The notes below the pieces were generated by a model that did not search any database, was not told the DNA's origin, and saw only the letters and a program-made list of their open reading frames with translations. Below are positions 49,038 through 61,893 of a DNA stretch of 64,000 bases, one piece after another; positions within the stretch are counted from its first letter, which is position 1, and every line of letters begins with the position of its first letter. This DNA comes from Vespula vulgaris (lineage: Eukaryota; Arthropoda; Insecta; Hymenoptera; Vespidae). Position numbers and translations under genes: made by a program. The stretch covers positions 3,718,001-3,782,000 of the forward strand of contig NC_066594.1 of NCBI RefSeq assembly GCF_905475345.1. The letters run 5' to 3'.

Positions 49038-52000
49038 GAGATGTCAAGGCAAACGCGAACCAGCGAAACGCGTATCTATAAGGACGACCTGAGAAAGGAG
49101 AGGGAAAATGGAATTCGAGAAGGACGACGATAAATTTTCAAAGTTCCTTCTGTGCCCTTCGAGAGCGCAAGTTTTTTCTGAGTCATCGAATAGAGTTTAT
49201 TGATCGAAGGCGAAATCGTCGAGTTGCGACGGATATAACTTACGAGCATCAGTGAAAATAAGAGAGATTCACTCTCTTATAAAAGAACTTCGCTTGTTCG
49301 ACAAGTATAAGTTTTTATGCCTTCCACCGACGTGGAATTGAAGACGATTTTGCTAGATCTCCACCCTTTGAGCGGTGGCTTCACGCCCTTTTCTTTCTCC
49401 TTCACCCACGGCAGAATGCAACAAGGGCAAAAAATCCGATTCTAACCAAACTGTATTTGATTGCTCTCACTGTCGCCACCACTGATCACCTTTAATAATG
49501 GAGTCTACTCCGATGATACCACGACGATTTTTCATATCCTTCGCTCTTTCGCGGATAAACTTTAAATATAAAAAGTATTTCGGTAAAGAGGTAAAAAAAA
49601 AAGGTTCGGGTAAATGACGTACGAAACGGCCTCGGCTCGGAATTTAGACAAAGGATTGTGATCGACTGTTTGAAGTTTGTCACGCATGATGATCAATCGA
49701 GATTAAATCTTTTATGAATTATCCCGATCTTCTTTGGATTTACGTAGATATATATGCATGTATGTATGTGTATGTATACGTATCCTTAACTTCTATCATA
49801 GTAACTGAGGACGAATTTAATGTAAAAAAAAGTTCGGTCAAGGTCTTCGCTCTTTCAAAAGAAATAAAAAACCAGCCGAAACTTGCTTTCGTTTTATGGT
49901 AGCGCAGTGTGTTAAGGCGATTTACGTGACTAGGATAGGTCAGTCTTTGGCCGCCTTTGACCGCCTCACCTCCTTAGAGTCTCTCGGTCGACCTACCTTT
50001 CGCCCCTGACGTCACGGGATCGTGTCATTAGGTCAAATACTGGATACGTTACCAGAGCGAGCACTCTGCGTGTTGTGTTTCACCCATCTACCGGGTGTTT
50101 CTCTTTGTACGATATTCTCCTACGAGACCAATTAATTACGACCGAGACAGGGCAAATGGGCAAATGGTACCTATCATGATTTAGTAATGACACCTCTAAT
50201 TACGTTATTCTACGTAACGTAATTTTACCAGAAAATTATTACAAGCATAATTTTTTGATATTTTATAATTAATTTCTGAGAGTATGTAAATTATATGTTA
50301 CAATTTATTGTTAGTTATAGAGTAATAAAAAAAGTTTTACACGTATATTCCATAAATTGTTTATGATTTTAAACGAAGAAAAACTCAATGATTTTTTAAT
50401 AGTCATCCATGAGATCGTGACAGGTCTCTTGATTAATAATTGGACATATCGAACGCTGCTGATTATGGACGGAAAATAAAAGAAAAAAATACTTCCATCA
50501 TTTATGGTTTACAAAGTGTTGAAATATGAAGACTGATTGATTCTTAAATATAGGTTCAATCGATCGTGTTTCTGGAATACGATCGGTAAAAATTGAAATT
50601 TGTTAAAAGAATCCAATGCACATAGCGATGTTTGATTGTTCACATCGCATTGCAAATAATTCCGCAAGTAGCGTTATTGTTGAGTTTACATTGAAGCGTA
50701 AACAAAATATTATCGAGCGGTACAGTACAAGACGCCGGCCGTCGGTCTTTTAAAGAACATTTCCACGCTTCACACAGCCGTCTGAATGACGCCAGACGTC
50801 GCGACGCCCTTACAATAAAGCAATTTCTACACCCACACATAGAGACCACGATGGAACTGGTTGTGTTGTTTCTAATCAGAGGATAAAGTGGAAGAAAATT
50901 GTAATGCTCTTATAAGATGCGAGAATGCATGCTTCATACATACGTACATTTATGTATACGTACAACATACGTAGATTTATGTAGGTACCAGGGCTGAAGT
51001 AAGTGTTTCGATGCTATTTAAAATCGAACAAATTTTTTTAAATCGATAAAAGATCAGTCGAAATTTTTTAATAAATACGAAAAAATTCATCTGTTGTGTT
51101 GCATCAAGTATCAATGATTAAACAAAAATACTGTATGTTTCACGTTGTAGTATGATAGTAATATAAATATAAAATAAAGCTTTGTATAAATTTTATGATA
51201 ATGAATAACAGATGAGATAACGAGATAATTAATAATTTCGCGCGATTTGAATTATCTTTGAATAATTTCAAATCATAATTTACAAAATTCATATAATCGT
51301 TTTTCCTATAAGCACTCCATACAAAGTTTGTATAAAAAGTTCTCGTTTTATATTTTTTATTGCTACCACAAAGTAAAATTATTTCTATTGTATTTTTACA
51401 GCACATTAATCTCTGCATATTTTCCATATAAAACTTCAAAGCTCTTTGAGTTGAGAGCTCGTAGAATCTATAAAAAGTTATTTGATTTTAAATAGCGTGC
51501 GAATACTTTTTTTTACGAACTGTAGATATTTTTTTACTTATCTAAAAGATCTAACAATTTCTTTTTCATTTTTTAGTAGCGAGATATTCTATACATAATT
51601 GAACTCGTCGAATACGTTTATCGTAATTAGAATCGTTGCGTGAATGCCAAACAATTTTCTATAGCTATAAAAATTCACGTTACGTTCTCATGAAAAAAAA
51701 CTCATCAATTTATCAAGGTCATTATGATATAGTATGTGATTTTTCATATCATATCAATCTGTTCCACGTTCATTATTTTTTTCCAGAACAATGAATTTTC
51801 TTTGACTTCGTAATCGAAGTCTCTAAAGAGACGCTGTTCTCGTTTTTAAAGCGACTTTTTGGTCCTCTAATTTTCTTACTTCTTTTTTCCAAAAAATATG
51901 CTCTCTAACGACTCTTCTTTCTTCGAAGCGAAAGGAAATCGTTGTTTCACAGTCGGTAACATAGATCTCTGTGATACAGTTCCTCTCGTTTATCTCAAGG

Positions 52001-54309
52001 CACGAAGAAAGTGATTCGAGACAGAGCTCATTAGCTATCGGACAAGTTACAAATCGTATATCGACTTCATGATCGTTTACTTATTTTTTCCTATGATCGC
52101 TATCGATCATTAAAAAATTTCAGTTGAGCGAGCAAAAGAATATCGTTAAAAAAACGATGTGATTGCAAATGTTAGTTAATGAAAGATGACGGGTACGACG
52201 TTTCGATAATTAACTTTGGATTCTAGCAAATGAGTTTCGAACAAAATGGAAGAGAATCATGTAAACGATCGCGTCTTGATCGAACACATGTATGTACGTT
52301 GAAAGCGTTCGACTTTAAAAGGAACAAAATGCTGCTCTTGACAATGATGTTCGCTTCGCTTATTCCGATAACAAGTTTGTGCCGCAGCTCGTGAGTTTCA
52401 TCGAAGATTTACTTCGGCATTTCGTATCATACTATTTCAAAAGTTCTCAAAGCTATCTTACGTTCGGCCCGTTGACGTGCTCCTATTAGGTCACACACGA
52501 AATTTCCCTTCTGATCTTTGACATTTCGAAATTCAAAGTTTTCCCTTACAGAAAGTTCACGCTTTCCAGCTTTAAGCGACTCTATATGTATAGAAATATC
52601 GAGAGCGAGTAAGTAGACGGAGTAGATAACACGATCTTTTAAAGATTCTCAGATCTGAAGAGAAGAATGCTACGATCTGCACTAGTTTTTTCCAATTTCG
52701 CAATCTTACGTAATAGAATTTCTCGAGTTTTAAGGTCGATCTTATTTACGTCGCAGGATAAATTCATTCATTCAAAATAATTACACGTTTCTAAGACCTT
52801 GAAAATGGATATAACAAAGACAGTTGGCACTATTCTATCTTTTTATCGTTTTGCAGTCGTTACGAGTGCTACCGAGAGTACAATGCACGCCGGATAGTTA
52901 TACAGTGCTAAATTATTATTGGAAAGCATACTTCCGCGCGAAAGCGTTCTATAGTAAAGCTAGGTAGGCGGGTTAGAATTTTTTTTTTATTCCCATTGAA
53001 AGTATCTTCGTATAGGTTCTAAGGTTAGAGGTCAAGATGACTTATCGGTTGGTCCATTGAAAACTAGCCAACCTCTCGAAACGATAGTATATCAAAATCA
53101 TCAATCAATCGCTTTGTTTTAAAGTAGCCCACTTGTGTCAAGTAGAATTTCTACATAGTTTTCTCTCAAACATAGTTTTATCTCGATGAGGCTACAATGA
53201 ACGTTATCCTGGAAGGAGGAATTTATTTCGTTACTATTTTTTATTTCCTTTTGCATTAACAGCTCTCGCGTGTCTCGTGCCCTTAATGGGTAATAATACG
53301 ACGATGATCCGCGCAATTACCTTGCCCTTCGTTCGAACGGGGCACGGTTCCGAAGGTAGCCTCGAAACAAACAAAAAGGCTCAAGAGACCTCGCTGCGGT
53401 TGCAGCACACCGCTGTCCTTGGTCGAGACCAAGTACCGTCCACTCGACGTTTCAAAAACTGCACCGAGACTCTGAGAGTCAGCTTATCTTTCTCAAACGA
53501 CACGACGAAGACGACGACGCCCTTCGATATTTTATTTCCTTTGTCGTGTAGCAACGCTAAAACGTTTACGATCTAATCGACGGTAGTCCGGTATACGTGG
53601 GTGTAACATCTCGTCACGGTCGTTCGATCAATTCGATTATGATCGATAATATTCTCGAATAGACAAGTTTAAAGAAATTGGATTTTTATAGAACAGTTAG
53701 AGCAAATTTTGAACGAAGCCTTACACGTTTTTACGCTTATCAATGTGATCCTGAAGGATTAACGAGCGTATAAGAAAGGTTCGTGGCTTTCTCAAAAGCG
53801 GACATCCTTGGTCTCGAACGCGCAGCTGCGGCTGCGACGCGAGCTCGAGCCCGGGGCCGAACGCACCGCAATGCAGGTGAACCAGCGGCTGGTCCAGAGG
53901 CTGGACCAACCAACGACCAGCCGGTGCACTCGGAAGAAGATGCGTAGGCAGTTGTATCTTCGAATCACCATCTACCGCAAATTTCTCTTTCTCTTTCTTT
54001 CTCTCTCTCTCTTTCTCTTTCTCTTCTTTTCTCTCCCTTTCTTTCTTTCTCTTTCTTAGCTACCGCAGATCTTATCTTCGTCGGAAAATATCTTACGAGT
54101 CCGACGCGCTCCTCTTCTTCGAACGATCTAACGTTAGCGGAGAACGCGGGAGGAGAGTTCCCTCCTCCTTCTACCAGCACTATGCAATCTTTCGCTCCGA
54201 GTTTATGCTACGTCCTACGGACACGTTCCTATCTCGAGATAATTCATACTGACGGATGCAGCGACTCGAATCTTTCGCAAGTCTCTCTCTCTTTCTCTCT
54301 CTTTCTCTT

Positions 54310-54341
<32 letters not shown>

Positions 54342-55824
54342 CTTCTTCCTCTTCTACGACACGTACCCTGAATAAATCGATTCAAGTTTTTGAAATCAAG
54401 TAAAGCATAGATGCTTGTTAAGCCTTATTTGATCTCTCGCAAGTCGATCATTTTTTATTTGAATAACGAACGAGATCCTTGATTTTTTAAGATAAAATGT
54501 TATTGCATCGTATTATTTTTTTTCGTCATTTTGTAAATCGATAAGTTTTCGAAATATCGAATCTTATATCTTTTGAAGTAAATTATAAAAAAGATCCTTT
54601 ATAAAAACAAATCAAATTAATTGATACTAAAATGTTGCTTCGTTTTTTATAACAATTCCAAGTGTTTTTAAACACTTTGTACTTTTTATATCTTCATTTA
54701 TATAATCGTAATTGATAGAACTTTGAATAAGTCGAATTATTTTGATCTGTCGTTCGTTAATACGAACAAAGATCGTTTAGGTAATAGTACTAACGAGATT
54801 CTCCAGACAAGAAGACGTTCGAGTCGATTTTCCACCATTTGCGTCTCTGTTTTCGCTTTCGATCGTGCTCGAACAAACAAAGGTGCGGTCATATCGGTGC
54901 AAAACGAAGGAGTATGGCTCGATGTATACACGCACGTGGACGTGTTTGTATATTCGTGGAGATCGGTATATACTTGCGATCTAAAGTATATAACGAAGAA
55001 CGATCGATCGAAGCAAACATCCTTCGACAAGATTATCGTAGCAGAGCACGATGTAATCGAGCGAAGCTTGTCGGCTGTCGCTTTAAAATTCCCTCCTCGG
55101 CATCGAGCTCGCTATCTTATCGACTATGCTTGAAGCATCGCGTAGTTGTCTGAAGGTTGCATCATCGAGTTTTAACGAGTTTTAGGGGCTGTTTGTTTTC
55201 ATCCTTGACTCGACAGAGATTTAAAATAAACACGCTCGTACATACTTTGCCCTTTCGACTACGCTAGAACTTCATTTATTTTCTGCTTCTTTCCTCTTGA
55301 TCGAAAGAAAAATAACGCCTGTATTTTTAACTTTCTTTCAACTCACGAAACATTTTCGAACGAGTCGGGTTACAAAACGCGAATAGGAGAACGTTTCGTT
55401 GAAATTTACCAACGCGTATTGTTTCAATTTTAAAATCATTCTCTACAAGCTATGGATTTAGGTATGCTTAATATTCGGTATATCTTTTTGCTGAGTTCTT
55501 GTTATCCGAAGCTGCATTTACCAGGTATTTATAAGAACGCCTGTTATTATATTACGCGTACGGGAACATTTGTTTAAGAGTGAATGAAATTTGTGTCAGT
55601 GAGCCAACTGTTTCAGAGAAGAGCTAGCGAGAATGTTTGCTATTCGAATCGTTCTGTTATCAGAACCTTCCTGTCCAACAATACGATGTTTAATGATATG
55701 TGAAATCTAGTGGAATCATCGAAACAAAGTAAGTGTTCGAAAACGAAAGGAAAAGTCTTGAGACGAGATAGAATAATTTTTTCTCGATCTGTTCTATGGT
55801 CTATGATCGCGGATGCACATCGTC
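47763..55824. other. Long non-coding stretch, weak coding hints only
   Basis: I found no gene I can support. A plus-strand frame of 139 codons at 48606-49025 ends in an AT-microsatellite-coded tail and overlaps an equally long minus-strand frame. A GC-rich island at 53801-53947 has a possible terminal exon (see findings). Confidence 0.45.
48155..48214. repeat. 20-bp tandem repeat, 3 units
   Basis: Units beginning TAGTGATTGA at 48155, 48175 and 48195 differ at a few positions. Confidence 0.9.
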
Positions 55825-56085
55825 GAAAGAACGAAACGTTCATACGTATAGAAAGGTACACGTATAGTTATCGGAGCTCGTAAAAAGAGAAACTCGAAGC
55901 CGTTGTCCTGTAGCTGGCTGCACGCGCGCAAGGATACGTAGGTGGTTACTGAAAGACACGTCGTCGTACCAGGAGAGTAGACGTTACTAGAGAGGGAGTA
56001 GGACAAAGAGTAGCGGCAAAAGAGGTGGATTGTTCGTTGAGTCTGGCGAACGAGAACGAGAGGGAAAGCAAAGAGAGGGAAAGAG

Positions 56086-56131
<46 letters not shown>

Positions 56132-56595
56132 GCAGAGAAAGAGTGAGAGAGAAAGGTAGTGGGAAGGAGAAAGAGAAAGAAGAATGGTGGGGTTGGTAGC
56201 GCGAGGAACGAAGCACGTGGGACCCCAAGTCCGTGTGTCTCCTTCAGTAGTGCTCTCAGCTGCCTTCGGATTATTTCGCACCGGATGTCCATCCACCGTT
56301 CTCGACGCGTCCGTTGCACCGTTTGCTGCACCGTTCCGCGACGGAGAATGCGAGCTTCTCACGAGGGAAGAAGAAGCTTCTTCGTTTAGTCCGTTTCGTG
56401 GACCAGACGCATACGGGGTGAGTTACTACAAATAGATACGCTTGAAAAAGTTCGATTCTGAAGGAAGGATTCTTCATTGAGATCGCATAATAATCTTCTT
56501 CTTTTTATCAATCAACATTCTTTGGACCATTCGAGATTTCCGTACACTTTCTTCTTTTGTTTGAAATATCAAGCATGTATATCTTTTTTTCTTTT
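55825..56595 (+). repeat. Duplicated segment C, partner of 18.98-19.69 kb
   Basis: Direct-orientation partner of segment A2, 37 kb away. It includes a possible 5' exon ending at GGG|GTGAGT (56417/56418) upstream of the secreted-protein gene. Homology continues past that donor to about 56595, nine bases before the acceptor AG (56604-56605). It therefore covers intron as well as exon-like sequence. Confidence 0.82.
56091..56124. repeat. (GA)n microsatellite inside segment C
   Basis: A pure GA run. The A2 partner has only an interrupted purine tract here, so the run expanded in C or decayed in A2. Confidence 0.9.
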
Positions 56596-56692
56596 CTTTG
56601 CACAGTCGCTTTCCTTATCAAAAGTGAGATACCAACTTATTATCAGGTCACGTGATTCACCCTGTACCCGAGTTCTTCGTGTCCCGAGTACG

Positions 56693-57803
56693 ATGGCCTC
56701 GACGTTGTCCCTTGTGATCCTCCAAGCGATCGTTCTCGTGGTATCGTCTACCGATCGAGAGACACGAGTCAACGAGAGTTTTCACGGAAGAGTCTCGCAG
56801 ATCGGCACACGAAAGATCATTTGGCCGCATTTGTTTCGCGAGAGGTGGGCTCGCGTCCAAGAGCGCGAACACGATTGGAATCGCCTTTGGAATTACAAGA
56901 ACGACGATGACGTTGAAACGACGATCGCAACAGCACCAACGATCGGATCGTCGATGAGACCCATCGTACGATCGAACGCAACCAGACCAGACAAATTTGG
57001 TGCGATCGCCGTTGCAGAATACGCTGGTACCAGAGCGATCGCTTATGCCGGATTTCACGAAGACCATCGGCATCGAGCCCTTTCGGAAGCTACTACTCGA
57101 GGCTACCAACGAATTCTTACCACGACGCCTACTTACACCAGACATCATTCGGGGTATGTCCCAGGAATCTCCTTTTTAACAATAACTTTAACAATAAATT
57201 TTCTTTACTTTTCTTTCTTTATTTTCTTTTTCTATTAAATTATATCTGCTTGTTTTGCGTATGTTTTCATTGCCTCTACACATCCATGCACGAAACATTA
57301 AATAAATTTCGATCTTTCTTTAGATTCGACAGCTTTCTTACAATTTACAATTCTTGATGTAAAATATCTTGCTGTAAAAATTCGTACAAATCTTTTAGCT
57401 CCTACTGTTTGTTTTAATAAGTAATAAGGTGCTCCACTTTGCCTGTACAGTGTAAACTACTTTTATATCGCCTCATGAAAAATATCGATTAATATTAATA
57501 AACGGAACTTGAAGGATGATTTATAGCATGTAAAAAATGATTTCATTTTCATTCGATCTCAGCATCGCTCGAGAACAGGAATCGATCGAGCGATTCCTCT
57601 CGATCGTCACGCAGGGTACCGTTACTTTGCGATCGTCTCAGGAATATTCGATGAAAGTCCGTGAGATCGATAGAGAGTCCACGGGCAAGATTACTTGGAA
57701 TTCACGATTGCCAATGGTATATAAAGCATATCGAGGTACCTTAATTAACCAAACTCGCTATTATCCAGAAGCAATGGATACCTTACTCGAGATTCCATCG
57801 TAG
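56693..57803 (+). CDS. Candidate secreted protein, 233 aa, two exons, family unknown
   Basis: Exon 56693-57153 (donor GTATGT, phase 2) joins 57563-57803 (acceptor ATCTCAG) to a TAG stop. Residues 1-20 (MASTLSLVILQAIVLVVSST) are a convincing signal peptide. N-glycosylation sequons NES, NAT and NQT fit an exported protein. The first exon is GC-richer than its surroundings and looks coding; the second is charged (EQESIERF, KVREIDRESTGKITW). I recognise no domain. An acceptor at 56605/56606 keeps the frame open upstream. A donor at 56417 in the same phase would give an in-frame N-terminal extension from an ATG at 56184. The signal peptide argues that 56693 is the true start. It could be a lineage-restricted hymenopteran gene. 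Confidence is moderate because no homologue is known to me. Confidence 0.55.
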
Positions 57804-58130
57804 ACGGTAATCGAGTTATCAATAAGAAACGCTACCTTTCTCTTCTACACGATTATGGTATCATATTCCAGGATCATAGATCCTTACTGTCAGCCGGGGC
57901 GATCATTAAACGGTCACGATCGTAAGGAGTATTAAGCTATAACGCAAAGGTATAGCACTCGCTCGGTTGTTCGCCCGCTCTTACTAATATAAACGTGCTA
58001 CCTCATCGATCACGTTCCACGCAAGCGCATACGCCGAATTCCAGGAGTCTCTTTTTTCTCGTTATCTTTGCAAACGTACCTTTCGAAAAGTACATCGAGT
58101 GCTCGAGAGAGAGTGAGTGCTCGAGAAAAA

Positions 58131-58153
58131 GAGAGAGAGAGAGAGAGAGAGAG
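58131..58153. repeat. (GA)n microsatellite
   Basis: A short pure GA run, one of many purine or pyrimidine dinucleotide tracts in the right third of the window. Confidence 0.85.
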
Positions 58154-58385
58154 GCCCACGGATTCGGGCTCAATCGAAGCGACTTTATCTCGAGACACGC
58201 AAATGGAGCCGAACGAAGCGACGCATAAATATACGCTGCTAGGCGGCGTGTCGTTGAATTACTATATTTACGAGCAATAAGCGACGCGCCGTATCCGCGA
58301 GATGATGTACGATCGAAGGAAGCCCGGTATATCTCGCACGGTGTAATAACATTCGCTGAGAAGGTTCCCTCGAAAAAGATTTGAT

Positions 58386-58425
58386 TCGACTCGACTTGAC
58401 TCGACTCGACTCGACTCGACTTGAC
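58386..58425. repeat. TCGAC pentanucleotide tandem repeat, 8 units
   Basis: Units of TCGAC, two of which are TTGAC variants of the CpG type. Confidence 0.92.
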
Positions 58426-58463
58426 TCACTGATACTATCGAAGGTTCCGTCTACTCGTAGGCT

Positions 58464-58485
58464 TAATTAATCGATCGATTAATTA
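58464..58485. promoter_or_regulatory. 22-bp perfect palindrome with homeodomain-type cores
   Basis: TAATTAATCGA followed by its exact inverse complement. TAAT/ATTA cores are the standard homeodomain target, and inverted pairs bind paired-type dimers. Regulatory function is inferred only. A related 14-base palindrome, ATCGATTAATCGAT, lies near 42687. Confidence 0.35.
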
Positions 58486-60334
58486 TCACGCGCACAGCGT
58501 TTCTCACCGAGTTGTACAATCATCGGGATTGTTCGTGCGAGACGTATATACATATGTGTTCATGTAGACACCATCGAGCTCGTAATCCGCCTTCGCGTGT
58601 TACATATAAATGGACGTGTCTTTTGGAATAAATATCAGTGCACGTTGTATTTTCCTTGAATTGAATCGAGAGGAATGATCGTTGCTACGTGATCTCTCGA
58701 TTTATTTTCACGAGGATATTGATAAGTAAAAGAATTCCGTGGATTCTCAAGAAAAATTCTTGAATGGACTTTTCATCGAGATTTTCACATTTTTTTAATC
58801 TTTAATGCGATCTACTTGGAAAAACGTGCGTCTATGTCGAGTTGAAAAATTCTTATAAATTTATTCAAAGAATCACGATTGTTCGTCCAATTCGGAGATA
58901 TATGTATGTAAGAAAAAGAGAAAGAGAGAAGGACAGAGAGAAAGAGAATGAAAGAGAGAAAAAATAACTTATTCGTGAACGAGAGGCCAAATAGCACCAC
59001 GGGTTCCCTCCTCCTCTCTTTATGGTGGCATCGATCTCGAGAGAATCATCGATCTCGACTTGTTGATACGATAATAATAACACTTAAAATCCGATTTGTC
59101 GATATGAAGATTCAATGTCTCTGCCAACGAAATTAGAAGGGTACGTTGGGTTCACGACGTTTAAATTACTTTCAGTCATTTCTACGGTCTGACGAATCAA
59201 CGGACCAAATCGAATATTCATATATCATAAAACGTTCGTAACAGGCGACATTTTTTCGTCGGACGATGGCGAAGCGCCTTCGATTCGTTTCGAACAAAGT
59301 TTCACGCTCATTATTACGCTCCATCAAGTGACTTCCATTTGAATAAATCTCTTGAAAGCCTTCATTGGAAAAAAGCTTAAGGCTTGTTGCCTTATACGTC
59401 TTTACGTAGTATACCTCATCTCTCACTTTCTCTCATTTTGTATTTTTAATCCTTACCTTTACTCTTATCTCTTTCTATTTTTATACCTATAAATATCTAT
59501 ACTCATACAGATACTTACTGTTACTCATCCGCTTGCTTATATCGATGTGATTTATTTTTCATACTTACTGTAATCTTTATACATTTTTTTCTTATATTTA
59601 CATAGTTTTGATTCACGCAGCATCCATACGTTATAGACATTTAACAGACATATATCTCCTTCTTTGTATATATATATATTTATTTATTTTATCACGAAAT
59701 TTCGTTTATCTTTCCCCTCCGTAATGGGATTACTACAATCTATAAATATAAATTATTTTCTACTCACTGACTCTCTCTCTTTCTCTTTCTTACTCTCTGC
59801 TTACTCTTTCATTTATACTTCTTTCTGTCTCTCTCTTTCTTATTATAAAACTCTGCTAAAAAGTAGCAAGAAAAGTGCGTCGCGTTCAAGGAACATAAAG
59901 ATCCTTCGTCCACTTGTTCAAATACTTTGCTCAGAATGATCGATAGTCGCCGTACGAAAAGAAACAAGAATAATGAATATTCAAGGAGTTCCAAGTAGGA
60001 GAGATAATGATCCTGCTATGTCACTCGTAGAACGATTTTGCGCAAGCTCAAATCTATCGTCTATCGATCTTCGTTTCGTCATATCCATGATGTGTATCGG
60101 AGAACTGACGGAGTGCCGACGAAGATCGATGAACAACGATCAACGAGCTCTTGAGAAGGTCTGCCGAAGAGGAAAACCATACAACGTGTCTCTCTATCAT
60201 CGTTGCCCCGTCAAAATCATCGTGCTTTTCACATCGTCAAACGTGATTTTTCTTCCCCTTCACTTTTCTTACGATATAATACTCGCTAAGAAATAAAGAA
60301 AGAAAGAGAGATAGATAGATAGATTGATAGATAA

Positions 60335-60338
<4 letters not shown>

Positions 60339-60380
<42 letters not shown>
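60339..60380. repeat. (AG)n microsatellite next to GATA repeats
   Basis: A pure AG run preceded by several GATA units (60308-60340). Confidence 0.92.
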
Positions 60381-60384
<4 letters not shown>

Positions 60385-61797
60385 GGGGCGAGAACGAAGT
60401 TCGCTACCTTGCATCGTCGCCTCTTTGATCTTTCATCGGCGTTACTCGCTTCATTAAGTCGCTTAGATTATTCGCCTCTATCGAGATAAGTGCTTATCGA
60501 ATCGAGTTTAACCGATCCCCTTCGAAACACGAATATAGACGATATATTGGCCGATCGTTCTTTCCCGACTAAATAAAGATAAAAAAAAAAATAAATCGCA
60601 TTCTCGAGAATACTCTTCTATTCTAACCAATCGTAATTTTCGTGTTTAAACATCGAATCTTCGTAAATAACTTATGTGGAATGTGTTTGAAGTTCTGGGT
60701 TAGTTTGACGCTAGGAAAATACCGGTAGATTTTAATTTTAAATCGCAACGTAGAACGCGAAAGAACTAAATGTTTGTTGTGAAATACAATGAGCGACAAG
60801 GAAGGGTTGAAATGGAAACGATCAATTCCCTGAACGTTCAAGGCAGTGAAGGTTTCTTTGCTAGGTTTATATATCATCAGTCGCTTTCACTTTGAACCAC
60901 GATTTCCCATTACTTTTATTTTTTTTTTCTGTATGCATATGAATGAGCGTAAAACATCGAATGAAACTAGTCGAAATGAGCTTTCTTGTTACCTTTACGA
61001 GTGTATACTAAATGGTATTTGTTGCTCCGAATACTCCGAGATTATGCGACTGACTCGTTGAAATTTTTAATTGTCGTTGCAACAAAATGTAAATTATAAG
61101 AGAAAAGATTACGAACATCTACAATAGATTCGAATATCTTCATTAACGAGAGTCAAGCTTTTGTACTCGTGAATTCGAGTTAGAAACATTTCGACGTTCG
61201 TATTTATAGAATAACGTTCGAAGATAATGTGTCTCGTTTCGCTTGAAATAGCCTAGAAAATTTGTATAAAAAGCACAAGGGAAACGTTAGACGCTGAGTC
61301 CCTCTGGTAAAAATTTCTTTAAATTTATCGATTTAGGAATATTACGTACGAGAATAATTCTGAAAATAATGTTGAACTTGGAAAACAGGTCTGATCAAAG
61401 GAAACCATGTCGAAATTATTAATAATTATTATTAACTAATAACACTAAATGCTTTTGTTTTAAATAAACTTGGATATAAATACATAAAGCGATTATCTAT
61501 TTAGTGATCGTATAAAAGAAAATGAAATCAATCGAATAAAGTTGATTATAGCCATAAAAGCAACTCGAAGCAGTTTAATGGAAGCCAGTAGTAATCGAAT
61601 ACTCGGAAACTCGAAGCCACAATGTTATCCAGATTCAGAACTAGGTTTTGTATCGTTGGTTCATTAAACTCGAATACTCTGGTAATAAAATTTAATTACT
61701 GGGTTCTTAGAGATTTTTTCAAAATCGATATACATATGTAAATCCTCTAAACAAATTCATTCATATCTATATCATTCACTGAAACAAATCAACATAC

Positions 61798-61893
61798 ATC
61801 TATATTATCCATTCGTGCAACGAACGCACTCGTATCTATATTATCCATTCCTGGAACGAACTCACTCGTATCTATATTATCCATTCCTAGAAT
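61798..61893. repeat. 36-bp tandem repeat, about 2.7 units
   Basis: Units start ATCTATATTATCCATTC at 61798, 61834 and 61870; the third is partial. A more diverged partial unit lies just before, near 61765. Confidence 0.9.

Noticed and set aside
49895..49960. tRNA-like A-box (GGTAGCGCAGTG)
   Set aside because: There is no B-box, no cloverleaf partner arms and no anticodon stem in the following 80 bases.
50838..50880. Similarity of ATGGAACTGGTT-containing stretches at 50.84 and 63.74 kb
   Set aside because: It covers only about 33 bases with several mismatches and nothing alike in the flanks. It is too short to call a repeat.
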